Made by a program: the position numbers and the translations under genes. Shown piece by piece: positions 11,010 through 22,728 of a stretch of 31,719 nucleotides of DNA. The notes under the pieces were generated by a model. That model saw only the letters and a program-made list of their open reading frames with translations, was not told the origin of the DNA and ran no database searches. The DNA comes from Ichthyophonus hoferi (Eukaryota; Opisthokonta; Ichthyosporea; Ichthyophonida; Ichthyophonidae), in assembly GCA_002751075.1 (NCBI GenBank), contig NAOQ01000249.1, positions 1,866 to 33,584 on the forward strand, read 5' to 3'. Position 1 is the stretch's first letter; every line of letters begins with the position of its first letter.

Positions 11010-14000
11010 ATGTCTCTTCCTGAAGGAGTGTAAGTAAGGCGCAGGCTAATCAGCCTGCCTATATTATGTATGCGCATTTAAAGCCAATTATTTTTGCTTT
11101 AATATTTTTTTTTGTAGATTTTTTTTAAAAGAATAAGGCTAGGCGTAGAGGTATAGCAAAGAGGTCAAGGAGGATTTGCAATGTAATAACTGGTGTTAAC
11201 CTGTTTCTTTCCGTTCACAGTGCTGATATCGCCCTGATCGGCCTGGCCGTCATGGTAAGTGTACCCAAGGCGTAAACCAATTATAATTATATAAAATAAA
11301 TTTGTTCGTGGCATGAATTGGTTCGTGGCATGTTGAGCTTCTACTTTGCTGCATCGGTTATTCAATTTGTAAACAAGAAAATTTGGTTGTTTTTATATAT
11401 ATATATACTTTATCTGCCTCTCCAATAGGCCACGTTCTTCTTTATGTGTAGAGCCAGTCTGACTTGTCTTCTTTTATTTCACCACAGGGTCAGAACATTA
11501 TTCTGAACATGAACGACAACGGATATGTTGTTACTGCCTTTAATCGGACCACTTCCAAGGTTGACGACTTCTTGGCCAACGAGGCCAAGGGTACCAACGT
11601 AAGACAATGCTCTTTGGGTATATTTGTATCTTAAGTCTCTTTGGGTATATTTGTATCTTAAGTGGTATATAACAATATTCCCCTTTCTATGCTTATACTT
11701 AGTTGTTTCTTGCTGATATTGCATCTTTTTTTTTTTTTTTTTTTTTTTTTNNNNNNNNNNNNNNNNNNNNNNNNNNNNNNNNNNNNNNNNNNNNNNNNNN
11801 NNNNNNNNNNNNNNNNNNNNNNNNNNNNNNNNNNNNNNNNNNNNNNNNNNNNNNNNNNNNNNNNNNNNNNNNNNNNNNNNNNNNNNNNNNNNNNNNNNNN
11901 NNNNNNNNNNNNNNNNNNNNNNNNNNNNNNNNNNNNNNNNNNNNNNNNNNNNNNNNNNNNNNNNNNNNNNNNNNNNNNNNNNNNNNNNNNNNNNNNNNNN
12001 NNNNNNNNNNNNNNNNNNNNNNNNNNNNNNNNNNNNNNNNNNNNNNNNNNNNNNNNNNNNNNNNNNNNNNNNNNNNNNNNNNNNNNNNNNNNNNNNNNNN
12101 NNNNNNNNNNNNNNNNNNNNNNNNNNNNNNNNNNNNNNNNNNNNNNNNNNNNNNNNNNNNNNNNNNNNNNNNNNNNNNNNNNNNNNNNNNNNNNNNNNNN
12201 NNNNNNNNNNNNNNNNNNNNNNNNNNNNNNNATATAACTATACTTTCCCTTTCTTATGTCTTATACTTTAGTTTGTTTCTTTGTCTGTATTATTGTCTTA
12301 TTCTTTTTTTTTTTTTTTTGTTGAGCCTAGCTACTTTTCGAAGTCCGTCTTACTGTTTCTAACTTTATTTGCCTTCAGATTCTTGGTGCTCACAGCATTG
12401 AAGAAATGTGCCGCTCTCTCAAGAAGCCCAGACGCGTTATGATGTTGGTTAAGGCCGGCAAGGCTGTTGATGACTTTATCGAGCTTATTCTTCCTCACTT
12501 GGAGAAGGGTGATATCATTATTGATGGTGGCAACACTCACTACCCCGATACCCAGGTACAACCACACCGCCGACCTTTATCCTCATACATGCAGACACAT
12601 CCGTTCAATATAGTGTAATATAATGTGATTGAAGTTAGAATTAACAGATTACAGTTTAAATGTTTACGTATTCTATCTTTTGCAGAGGAGATACGAGTAC
12701 CTCCAGACAAAGGGAATGCACTTCATTGGTACTGGTGTGTCCGGTGGTGAGGAGGGTGCTCGCTATGGACCCTCTATGATGCCTGGTGGAGACATTGCTG
12801 CCTGGTGGGTGGACACTACCTCTTGACCTTATTATATTTATACATATTAGCGAACTCTCAACGCTTGCTCTTTTTGTTGTGCGGATATTTATTTATTTTC
12901 TTATTCTTTTTTCATCTGCTTGTGCCGTTATAACTCTAGCAATACACTATATTGTATGCAACTGATCTTGAGCTCTCTAGGCCAGTGATTATTTCTTCTT
13001 TTATAACTATGGTATGGTATGATATATGTGCATAGTCTAACTGTATTTTGCCCTAGGCCTTATGTGAAGGATATTTTCCAGGCCATCGCTGCCAAGGCCG
13101 ATGGTGAGGCATGCGCTGACTGGGTTGGTACCGGTGGAGCTGGACACTTTGTTAAGATGGTCCACAACGGCATCGAGTACGGAGACATGCAGAGTATGTA
13201 CTACCCCCTGCCCACCCTCTTGTATTAACTCTTACTTTAATCTCCTTCTTTAAAACTAGTTATACCTATAAGTCATCGGACTTATAACATGAATCCCTCC
13301 TGTCTTAATATAATATAATCTAATATAGTTTGGTATTGGTGTCTGGACGTTATTTTCCTTGGTGTACATCATGTTTCTAATACCGAGTGGTTGAATTATG
13401 GACCTCATGTACCCTTTTAATAATATTCTCTAACCTCTATAATCCCACCTTCACAGTGATCTCTGAGGTCTACCACTTGATGCACACTGCCTTGGACATG
13501 ACCCACGACGAGATGAGCGCCGTTCTGAGCGAGTGGAACAAGTCTGAACTCGACTCCTACCTGATTGAGATCACCAGAGATATTCTGGCCTTCAAGGATG
13601 TCGATGGCAGCCCCCTGGTCACTAAGATCCGCGACGCTGCTGGTCAGGTTTGTGCCCCAACCAACCCATTTATTATTATTGTAACATTTTTCTTGACAAC
13701 AATTACTTGCTTAGCTCCTTCTACCTTATATTTCCTGTTACTTTGTTTAAAATTGCCATAAAATAATGATTTGAGGATGAGGTTTACCATAACCTTTTCT
13801 AATTGCGTGGCCGTGATTTTCTTGTTGTTTAAATTCTATCAGAATATATCTTCGCCATCACTTAGTGTATTTAGTATTAACATGCCTTGTGTACCATGAG
13901 TAGAAAGGAACCGGAAAGTGGACTGGTATCTCGGCCCTTGACATGGGTGTGCCTCTGAGTCTTATTGCCGAGAGTGTGTTCTCTCGCTGCATCTCATCTC

Positions 14001-15141
14001 TTAAGGAGGAGCGTGTTGAGGCCAGCAAGATCCTGAGGGGCCCCACCAATACCAAGTACACTGGTGACAAGAAGGAGTTCTTGGAGAACCTCCGTAAGGT
14101 GTGTTGCAATTGCTTTAGCTCCTATCGCATATCCCCGTGTTAGATCATATAGACATACCAATGCGAAACGACTGCCAAAGTCTTCTTTTTTCTCCTTTAA
14201 TTTGGCATTCTCGTGTTTGTTTGTTTTTGAAACATGTGCTTGTTTGCTCGACCTAATCATTTATCCTGCTTACTGACTTTTTGTCCATGTCTTTTATACG
14301 TTAGCACTGGTTACACACACACATATATATATATATATTTGTTTAGGAAAAATGCATAGCGTCTTAGATCTTTTCTAACATCCCTTCTCCTTCTATCCAT
14401 ACATTATAAATAATAGGCTTTGTACGCCAGCAAGATCGTGTCCTACGCTCAGGGCTTCATGCTTATGCGTCAGGCCGCCAAGGAGTTCAACTGGGAGCTC
14501 AACTATGGCTCTATTGCTTTGATGTGGCGCGGTGGTTGCATTATCCGCAGTGTTTTCCTTGGTGAGATCAAGAGAGCATATGAGCAGAACAAGGACCTTA
14601 CTTGCTTGTTGGTCGACTCCTTCTTCGCCGATGCCCTCCACAAGTCTCAGGTGAGGATTATGTGGGGGAATTGTATATTGTTCTTACGGTTATTATGGGT
14701 ACCTGGGTAATACAAGGGCCATGCGAAAAATCTCTGGATGTGTCCACTTGGAGTGCACAGTTCTAACAGTATTCGGGTTCTTATATAGTCCGTATACAGG
14801 TGTTGTATAATTTTTATCTTTAATATACTCATGCGTATTAAAAATGTTGTTTTGTTTCTGCAGAGTATTTATACTGACTATTTAATTTGTTCATATAGGA
14901 TGGATGGCGTCAGGTTGTTGCCACCAGTGCCCTTCTCGGTGTCTCCACTCCCTGCCTCTCTGCCGGCCTTGCCTTCTTTGATGGCTACAGAAGCGAGATG
15001 CTTCCTGCCAACCTCATTCAGGCTCAGCGTGACTACTTTGGTGCTCACACCTACGAGCTTCTTGGGGCCCCTGGAAAGTGGGTGCACACCAACTGGACTG
15101 GCCGCGGAGGCAACGTCTCTTCCACCACTTACGAGGCCTAA
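11010..15141 (+). CDS. PGD: 6-phosphogluconate dehydrogenase, decarboxylating (10 exons, complete)
   Basis: This cytosolic enzyme of the oxidative pentose phosphate pathway converts 6-phosphogluconate and NADP+ to ribulose 5-phosphate, CO2 and NADPH. Exons are 11010-11029, 11221-11254, 11488-11598, 12379-12555, 12686-12804, 13057-13193, 13457-13647, 13904-14098, 14417-14650 and 14899-15141, which is 487 codons including TAA. All introns are GT-AG. The 486 residues match the family length (human 483), with about four extra residues at the N terminus. Visible are the Rossmann motif GLAVMG (14-19), NRT (37-39) for the NADP 2'-phosphate, [14 protein letters not shown] in the substrate site, KMVHNGIE with catalytic Lys187 and Glu194, the family signature DAAGQKGTGKW (near 259-269), and the C-terminal [11 protein letters not shown]. 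Exon 3 ends in KGTN and exon 4 opens with ILGAH, as in other family members, so the assembly gap between them removes no coding sequence. Codons are strongly biased to C or G endings, which suggests high expression. Confidence 0.98.
11611..11663 (+). repeat. 27-bp tandem duplication in PGD intron 3
   Basis: TCTTTGGGTATATTTGTATC and the 7 bases after it occur twice head to tail, beginning at 11611 and 11638, virtually without divergence. The duplication sits 13 bases after the donor of exon 3 and just upstream of the repeated block that leads into the assembly gap. Confidence 0.9.
11751..12231. other. assembly gap (481 N) in PGD intron 3
   Basis: The gap is preceded by a 25-base T run (11726-11750) and lies between two diverged copies of one block. 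The copy at 11667-11725 and the copy at 12232-12303 share the order ATATAAC, CCCTTTCT, CTTATACTT, TTGTTTCTT and TATT, and each is followed by poly-T (12304-12319 for the second). The missing sequence is therefore probably more copies of the same block, and the N count may not be a true length. Confidence 0.95.
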
Positions 15142-15308
15142 ATTAGCCTTATTGGTGCTTTAAGTGGCCTAACTAGGTTCTATTGCCCTTGCAAATGGGT
15201 GTGCTAGGCCGATTAGCGTAGATCATCGTGTTCAGGGTTTAGAAGAGGACATGGAACAGTGAGAAAATGTTACTCTCATCTGCTCTAACCATTTACCAGA
15301 AATGTAGT

Positions 15309-15314
15309 AATAAA
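15309..15314 (+). terminator. candidate poly(A) signal of PGD
   Basis: An AATAAA hexamer lies 168 bases after the PGD stop codon, in AT-rich sequence, with an ATTAAA-like variant close behind. No other better-placed hexamer was seen nearer the stop. Confidence 0.6.
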
Positions 15315-16796
15315 AACTAAGTATTAAATACAATTGTGTGTGTATATTAGGACTTGCATGTCTTTTTAAATTTTTATTCTTTTTCTTGCAAGACTTTTTG
15401 GGCATGATATAGTATGTAATTGTCACTAGATTGAACCCCTAGTATATACTGCTAGTGGGATAGTGCTAATGCTTTATATAGACTGTTAGTTTCAAATATG
15501 ATTGTAAATAGCTTTCAGTGAATTAATACAAAGCAGTTCATACAAACGCGTGTTATGTTATCATTATCAGAGAGGAAAAAGAATGATAATGATTTTCACT
15601 TGGCCTTTTGTTATAAAAATAACATTGAAAATTTTATCTTAAGGAGAAATGAATTATTAGCAACCAAAGCATGAATGTGAAGAAGCTCAACACCGAAAAG
15701 AGTAGTAAGCACATTTATAACCAATTAATGCATATCCTTAATACATATGCCCCATTTTAGACTATAAGTGGTGTAAAATGTAAGCGTGGTGAACTTATCA
15801 TATCTATTAGACTGAATATGAATATAATGTTAATGTTCCTTCATACAAGATTGCCTTGACTGATTTTTTCACAAAAAAAAATAGAAATAGAGAAGCAAGT
15901 ATCAATTTTTAGCTTAGGTCATTTTGCAGCACCAAACCCAACTGCCGTTTATCCCAGTTTTACTTTGATACTGTATTTTTAATGGTGAGGTCATTTGTCC
16001 ATGTTACAAGGTCGTTATCTCCTAATGAACACGTAATTCAAATTGATTTGTCGATAAATAGTTCGCAAGCACTTACATTGAGGAATTGGCTAATGAGCCA
16101 TTCAAATAAGAACACGATAGTAAAAGATTATCCAGATAAGTTCAGACATTCCTAGTGGATCTCTGTGCTATTTCATAAATTGCCTTAGGCAATAAGAATA
16201 TTTATGATTGGTCCCATTTAGGCTATTGAACCAAGCTATATATGGGTGTTAACCAAAATTAGCACTCACGTCAAAACTAAGTATAAACAAAGACAAAAAT
16301 CAGTACTAAACAAAAGGACCCGCTCACACATAGGCAGTATCAGTAGCAAAAATACGAAGGCACTTATAACACGCACAAAACTTTGCATCTAATTATATAT
16401 ATGTAATAATCACGTTGTTATTGGAATGTCTAGTCCACCGTTGCCCCACTCACATACAAATATCAGTGTTTATATCTCGCTCGCTCAGAAGTCAGAGAAC
16501 TGCCTACTAACATTAAATAATGACCATAGTTATTATTTACATTGTTAAAACAGAAATATTTAATTAATTATGGTATTTCTTCATATGGCTATGATCATTT
16601 AATGTTATTACATATGTAGCATGGGAAAATAGTCGGTCCTATCTATTGGTGCTAAATGGAAATCCAAAATGATTCATCAAAATTGAAGCAACCAATGGTA
16701 GAAGTCTTGCGGGCGACTAGGCATCCTAGCACATAAGCGAATCAAAAGCTTCGAGTTCCTCGGAATTGGAACTGGTGTGATTACTACAGCCAGTAG

Positions 16797-17899
16797 TTAC
16801 CTAGAAAGTCGGTATACACGCCTTCTGTAGAACCTCTATCACAACAACTGTGCCTTAAGGGCAGATCGGATCAAGTGTCAATTACTACCGCTGGCCCAGA
16901 AAAATTAACTCTATACGATATTCAATTGGAGCAATTGGAGATCCCAAAACCTGTGTAAGTCGCTAGGACTGCCACAATTCTTGTAGTCCGTATATTTTCC
17001 CTAATATAAAAGGTGAAGTTTCAATTTTCTAAAAATACAATAAATATATTTAGAATACTGCAGAGTTCCAGCCGCCTTAATTGCCCTCATGGTTTTAGGA
17101 TTTAGATATACGTATGTAAACAATATGAAACCAACTGGCTTAAGTTCTTTATGTATATCTTACCTTTCAAATATAATGCTTGGTATTGTATTGTTCACTT
17201 GGAGGAAAATACATTGCATCAGCTATGACAATTACATTCTCCGCGAAGTTGCCAATATCAATATGTTGTATAAAAATTTTTATTATGTTAAGTGTAACTT
17301 ACAATCCTATGCAAGAAATGTATGATTATCAATTCTGGCTGCCTATAGTAAACAGTGCTATTATTGATATCGTTATTTTATGGTTATGTACAAATAGTCA
17401 TTTCAGGTACATCTTTGTGCTATCTTTTAAGGTTTTACTTTGTCAGTATATTCATCCATACTTGTCATTACATTTCGACCTTGTATTAATTTGTGCACTG
17501 AACATTTGCCAATTTTTATATTGTAGTGCCATTGGCATCCCTCTAGAGGATCTTAGCAAGCTTATCATCATTGTTTACACTACATGACAAAATCCAAGGG
17601 GGTAATGCCCCTAAAGCCACTCAATATATGATTTTTATACACTATTCTATGTGCACCTTACACAATTAATATTAAATAATTTGGATGTTTTCCTATTCAC
17701 TAGATGCATTGGGGCCTCTGCATCATATCACTGACATTATACTAGCCATTTGACCGTTCTACATAGTATGCCTTCTTTAGTTTCAACCTCTAACCTTTGC
17801 AATTGTACTTTGCATATTCTAGCTGCTACGTTATTCTTTCAAGATCTTAAGAAAACTAAGCCAGTCCGACAAGGCCCTCCAGCTCCAAGTGGTATATAG
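16797..17899 (+). CDS. possible unannotated membrane-protein gene or relic (uncertain)
   Basis: I do not recognise this gene. An open stretch after the AG at 16796 runs to a good GTAAGT donor at 16956. Across a short intron it joins in phase (GT+A) to an exon at 17064-17111, which opens after CTGCAG and ends before GTATGT. The join reads IPKPVVPAALIALMVLG, a hydrophilic stretch entering a plausible membrane helix. Further down, after TTGCATATTCTAG (ending 17821), an island reads FFQDLKKTKPVRQGPPAPSG and stops at TAG by 17899, like a cytosolic tail. The intervening 17112-17821 has two overlapping hydrophobic frames that I could not resolve into exons. Chance open frames are common in this AT-rich DNA, so this is only a candidate. 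Confidence 0.18.
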
Positions 17900-18212
17900 T
17901 TTCCGTCGTTTTCGCGATCTTTACTTAATGTTAATATTTAAGATACCATAAAGTTGTCTATCCCAAGATTTCAATAATAAAATTTCAAGTTAAAACTGAA
18001 AACTTTTTGATCTAATCAATAGTCATTATAGTGTAAATCGATCTAAGCATTAAATTAAAATATTAATTTTATACTAAACGTTTAGCTTAGCTCTAGTAGC
18101 AAAAATTACTGATTAAATCTACTTTCTACGTACTAGTGTACTAGCTTATTTATAATAACAGTAATTAAGTATTTCCAATGATTATAATTAAAAACAAGTT
18201 AGCTCTTGATCG

Positions 18213-18585
18213 GCCCGATGGCTATTGACTTACGACACAAATTCCGTCATTGCGTTTTCTGTCGCCCGATAGATAGTGATAGCCTTATCTCCACAAAGAG
18301 CCAGATCCTTGTTTACTAGACGTAACATTAAATGAATATCTTTATAGTTGAATCTGAAGCACAAGTGTTGCACGCTACAACTACTTAGAGGTAGATCTTG
18401 GTAACTTTCTTCCTACCCCCGGATTTTGAATTTTACTCTTGTAGGTGGAGACTGTATTGGTTAAAGCTCGTTATCGCATTAATATGAAGTTCTGCTGGTG
18501 AATGAACGAGGATCTGAACATTTGGAGATGGATAAGGAATACATCTCGGTGGATACTATGCCTTCCGGAAGAACGAATTAGTGAA
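18213..18585 (+). other. short coding-like islands of unknown nature
   Basis: Several short plus-strand frames have a charged, protein-like composition. One starts MAIDLRHKFRHCVFCRPI near 18220. A second, downstream of a TTTTACTCTTGTAG sequence near 18444, reads VETVLVKARYR. A third reads LLVNERGSEHLEMDKEYI and ends near 18578. They do not form a single frame, and I found no convincing splice plan joining them. They may be exons of an unrecognised gene, an old gene relic or chance. Confidence 0.12.
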
Positions 18586-19212
18586 GTTTGAAAGCAGTGT
18601 ATTCTCGTTAAGATATCCATAGAGTAGAGATAATATATGTAACCTTTATGGTGAAACCAGCCAACGCTCTTGCATTTACCATTTGTTTAATAAATATACA
18701 TAACATAGCTACGATACAGTGGCCACCTTGTCTTAACCATTAAATCCTAACAGTTCCTCCGTTTTCAATACACGTTTTTTTGTCTGGGTCGGCATTAGAT
18801 CCATTCAATTATTAACGCAACCCACATAATTATTATCATGAATCTAAGGGCATTTTCAATATTTTCAGATCTGATGAACATACAATACAAGTCAATCAAG
18901 CTGCATGTACATGATTTTTTTTTAAAAAACAATTTAGTTCAATAATGTTTACATTTAGTGAACCTGTTTGTGTAGAAAGAATAACATCGGGTCATGTTTC
19001 ACTCGGTAACATAAAAAACAAAATACGGGATATTAACAGTACAAAGACTACTTCAAGTAGCTATGAGATATCTATAGTTTACAATCTACAAAAAAAAAAG
19101 CTATGAAAGCATTTAGTACACTGATTAATCTCATAGCATGGCATGATGGCCATGAACTATATATTCTCTAAGAACAGTTCACCAATAGACACCAAAGTAG
19201 TATGTAAGGATA

Positions 19213-19218
19213 TTTATT
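19213..19218 (-). terminator. candidate poly(A) signal of the TMEM214-like gene
   Basis: TTTATT on the plus strand is AATAAA on the minus strand, 222 bases beyond the TAG stop at 19440. It lies just downstream of the stem-loop at 19268-19290 in transcript order. Confidence 0.45.
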
Positions 19219-19267
19219 ATACAAATGGTTCAAAACTACGTACTTGGTATATATCCTGGGTATATAT

Positions 19268-19290
19268 CCTGTTATCCTAATGATAACAGG
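19268..19290. other. perfect 9-bp inverted repeat (stem-loop) in the TMEM214-like 3' region
   Basis: CCTGTTATC, a 5-base spacer CTAAT and GATAACAGG form a perfect hairpin. A 13-base direct repeat GGTATATATCCT(G) lies immediately beside it (about 19247-19270). The pair falls between the stop codon and the candidate poly(A) signal of the minus-strand gene, so it would lie in the 3' UTR of the mRNA. No bacterial-type terminator role applies here. Confidence 0.6.
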
Positions 19291-19439
19291 GAAAAAGCAA
19301 AGAGAATCAAAACAGCCCATATTGCACAAAAGGAATTAATGCATAAATAAAAGACCAAAACTATACTAATACAACAAATACATGCAGTAAAAACGAAGGG
19401 CTTGTCATTCTCAAGACAAACGAGTGCTTAAGCTTCAAT

Positions 19440-22400
19440 CTATTTCTTCTTGTTGGGAGTCTGGAGGCCGGCAATCTGAATCTCAACCCATCTCATGAAT
19501 TGCTGTAGGTATATGGATATTAGTAAGAGATGATGTCAACAGATGTAAATTGGAATATACAAGACTTGCTTAATTCGGAAGATCTTAGCAAGATTAACCA
19601 TATGCAGACGGAGTACATCACACCTAATGAAGGCACTGTCGCTTCTAACCAATCAGGGTGTGTTGAAAGACCAGCCTATATATATCTATGTACGACTCAA
19701 AGAGAATGTGTATCAGGAAGAAAACAAATTAGACATAGAAAGGAGAGGAGGGGGTGTGACTACTATACCTTATACTGGATCTTGGCCTGCTTAATCCGCA
19801 TCTGGAAAATAGCCTTGGCATTGTTGACCTTTGGCACCACATTCTTCTGAATCCATGGTTGGAACTCCTTAGATGCTACTGCCGCTTTCTTCATCGCCAT
19901 AGCCTTGTACTGTGTGTATGCAGTGTGATTAGCCTGGGCTGGGCGCGACGGAATGTGTACCCTTTTACCTATATATATACATGCACAGGAGATAGCAATA
20001 TTAAGATAAAAGTCTTATGTTCTTTCTTGGCTGTGCAGTAGACAACCCGCCACAAGGGATAGAGACATAGTGCCTACCTGAAGGGCTGTGACCTTAGCAT
20101 TGGCAGTGGCGGGAATCACCACAGTGGTGTAGTAGTCTTTGGCCTGGGCTACCATCTGGGTAGCTTGCTCCTGCACCCGAAGACTGGTCTGTGCATTATT
20201 ACCTACCGTCAATATTCCTCCATCTTTAACAATATACTGGTTATGACTCTTGGAAAACTAATTCCAATGCATATATATATCTATATAAATAAATTAAAAC
20301 CCCATAAGATATACAACCATTAGAACAAAGAATTGCCTATATAAAATAATAATAAAATATCAAAAGGAGGGAAGGGAGAAACCTACCGCCATAACGTGTG
20401 TCTTCGCCTCGTCCACAGCAGGCATAGCCACCTCCTGGTACCACTGGTTGGCCCTGGGTACCCATGTAGAAGTCTCGGCCCGCACGTTGCTGATGGTCTG
20501 GTTAAAATTACAACTGTTAATACAGGGTAGACACAGGGTAGATACAGTACATATAGACATATAGCACCACTCCTCCACCAAGATATCTGAACCCTTTAAT
20601 AAAACAAGCCAATAACGATAATCATGGCAAAGTTAACAAAAACATAACAAGTGGATGGCCGGTGAGAACAGAACTTGCCACAAAGTCAAGAAAATAAAAT
20701 AAATAAAAACAAAACAACTCTACAAACCTGCTCATAGGCGGGCATTACAGCCTCCTTATACCAAACGTTGATATTAGCCATCAACTTGCTGGCCTCTTCC
20801 TGTCCTCTCTCTGAGGCCTGGTTATACATAGCACCATTAATACCCATCGAGTAACAATAACATGTTTCTAATGCTCTAACATATAATGTAATATTACTCA
20901 CCCTAGGCCACTACTTCTCTGGCTTCACTCTGTTTCTATCCCTTCAAAGCAACACAAGCACAAAAGACCCCGTACACCGTGGAGGAAAATAAATCACAGG
21001 GTACAACACATAAATAATAGGCAACAGTTGCTCATTCACCAGCACATAGCCATGTAGGCAATAAATTCAATCCCATGATATGATCATCAACAAACATGCT
21101 TGGATCCCATGCCATAAAGGAATGTGCATACTGTATAACATGAGGAAGGTGTAAAGAGCCTATTCAATACATGCTCAATAACAATAACACCACCATTACA
21201 TGCACAAAGAAGCAACAGCAAAAACAAGAACACTCAGCCATGCCCTTCCCCTCCTTACCTGGGTAGCAAGCTCAATGGCCTTGGGGTAGACATTCACCTC
21301 AACATACTCCTTTGCCTGTATCGTTACTACCTTGGTGGCAATCCAGGCCTTCTCAGTGTGGGGACATACATTCACCTCTAACCACTTCATGGCAATGACT
21401 GACAACTCCTTGGCGCGAGTCCAAGCCTTCTCGGACTCAGGGCGGATATGTACCTCAGACCATCTGATAGCCTGTTCACCATACACCATGCCTGAAAGGT
21501 GAAAAGGAATAAAATGGTATATACGGTTACTAAAGGAAATGTGGGTTGGTACCGTCTTGTATGTATATATAATATATATGAAGGTGTGTTGTGATAATAA
21601 GATAAGAATATTAGATATAACATAAAGTAACACCCCTCTAGCTTGGTGTTTACCAGTTTTACTTATATATCTATGCATCATGCATATGTATATCTCTCTT
21701 CCTATTTCACAATATAAAATTCAATAAGGAGTAAGTAGTGCAAAAGATGGTACGTCATCTATCTGGAGGAGGTTATGTTAATACTATTTATATATCGGAT
21801 GTATTGTCAGATAACATACATCTACATCAGGGAAGGAAGGAGGGGGCAACCTACCTGGGGCAACCACATGAACCTGGCTCCATGCCCACATCAGGTCCAA
21901 TTGATCTAGGCTCTTGGTATAGATCACCTTCGCTTGGGGCACAACATTGGCTGCAAGAGAAGGCCTGTTAGCCACTTGTTGTCATAGCAACACCTGGAAT
22001 CAAGTGGGCCTAAAAGAGACTAGAATTATATATATATATATATATGATTCAGAGAGACTACTCACCCTCGGTCCATTTGGCAGCAGTATCAAGGTGGGGT
22101 TTGGCCTGGGTGTACACCTGGCTGGCCTATAAGAAAGGGTGTTACTCTACTTAATCAATTAACAAATAAAATTATTTAAATAATGAATAAGAGTATGGTG
22201 GTATGTATGTATGTGTATGTAGCCCATCAGAAAAAAAGAAAGAAGCCATGGTGCAAATAAAGGTGCAAAGGTACCAAGAATGAGACACTGCAAGAGAACT
22301 CACCATGGGAACAACAGCATTTTCTACAAAGACCTCAGTCATAGCCAAAGCCTTCTTGGCATGGGGCGTAATGGGCTTTACAACATTCTCCTGCATGTAT

Positions 22401-22728
22401 AGGTTGGCTGGGAGATGAGAGATGATAGGATTAGTACCATAGTACCACCTTTTTAATGTAGGTGTACAAATAAAATAATAATAATGATAATAATAACACA
22501 CTAGCGATGGTGGCAGCGGTGGCAGCAACATAAAGATATAGGGAATACAAGCATAGACATACGAATAAAGTGTTTGTAGGCATACTATACGTATACTATA
22601 CACCCATGCACTCAATACATACCAGTGGCTACATATGGTAAGGCAGGCTGGGCATGTTCCCAGGCAACCTCTCCAAGACTTTCTAGTTCTACTGTGGCCT
22701 GCATTGTAGTGGTGGGTGTGTCACTTGC
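19440..22728 (-). repeat. exon-encoded aromatic/proline repeat array (protein level)
   Basis: The last ten exons (about residues 602-972) repeat a 30-37 residue pattern of the form aromatic-x(4)-V-x-P-x(4)-A. Examples are WYKEAVMPAYEQ, WYQEVAMPAVDEAK, YYTTVVIPATANAK, WIQKNVVPKVNNAK, WSEVHIRPESEKAW, WLEVNVCPHTEKAW, YVEVNVYPKAIELA and FVENAVVPM. Exons 20817-20728, 20497-20387 and 20188-20078 (90, 111 and 111 bp) each carry about one unit and are phase 0 at both ends, as expected from exon duplication. Units look amphipathic and helical with a proline break. The human C terminus has weaker matches such as VVRPSLQLAWAH. Confidence 0.75.

Larger units (their letters stand above)
15142..19439. other. 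region between convergent genes; no gene established, coding-like islands
   Basis: The first few hundred bases are the PGD 3' UTR and flank. The last few hundred are the 3' flank of the TMEM214-like gene. Most of the rest is AT-rich without features. Exon-like islands on the plus strand at about 16650-17905 and 18210-18585 are described as a separate low-confidence entry. No RNA gene, terminal repeat or transposase was recognised. Confidence 0.5.

Noticed and set aside
14393-14641. Minus-strand open frame opposite PGD exon 9, and similar ones opposite exons 4, 8 and 10
   Set aside because: These are antisense shadows of the PGD exons, which match the family residue by residue.
17062-17320. 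Signal-peptide-peptidase-like gene on the plus strand
   Set aside because: VPAALIALMVLGFRY recalls the helix after the GxGD motif of that family, but there is no GxGD before it and no QPALLYLVP-type motif after it.
17180-17587. A 135-residue hydrophobic plus-strand open frame
   Set aside because: Its composition is typical of AT-rich DNA (Ile, Leu, Tyr, Cys), it overlaps another open frame, and no family was recognised. It was kept only as part of the uncertain 16.6-18.6 kb entry.
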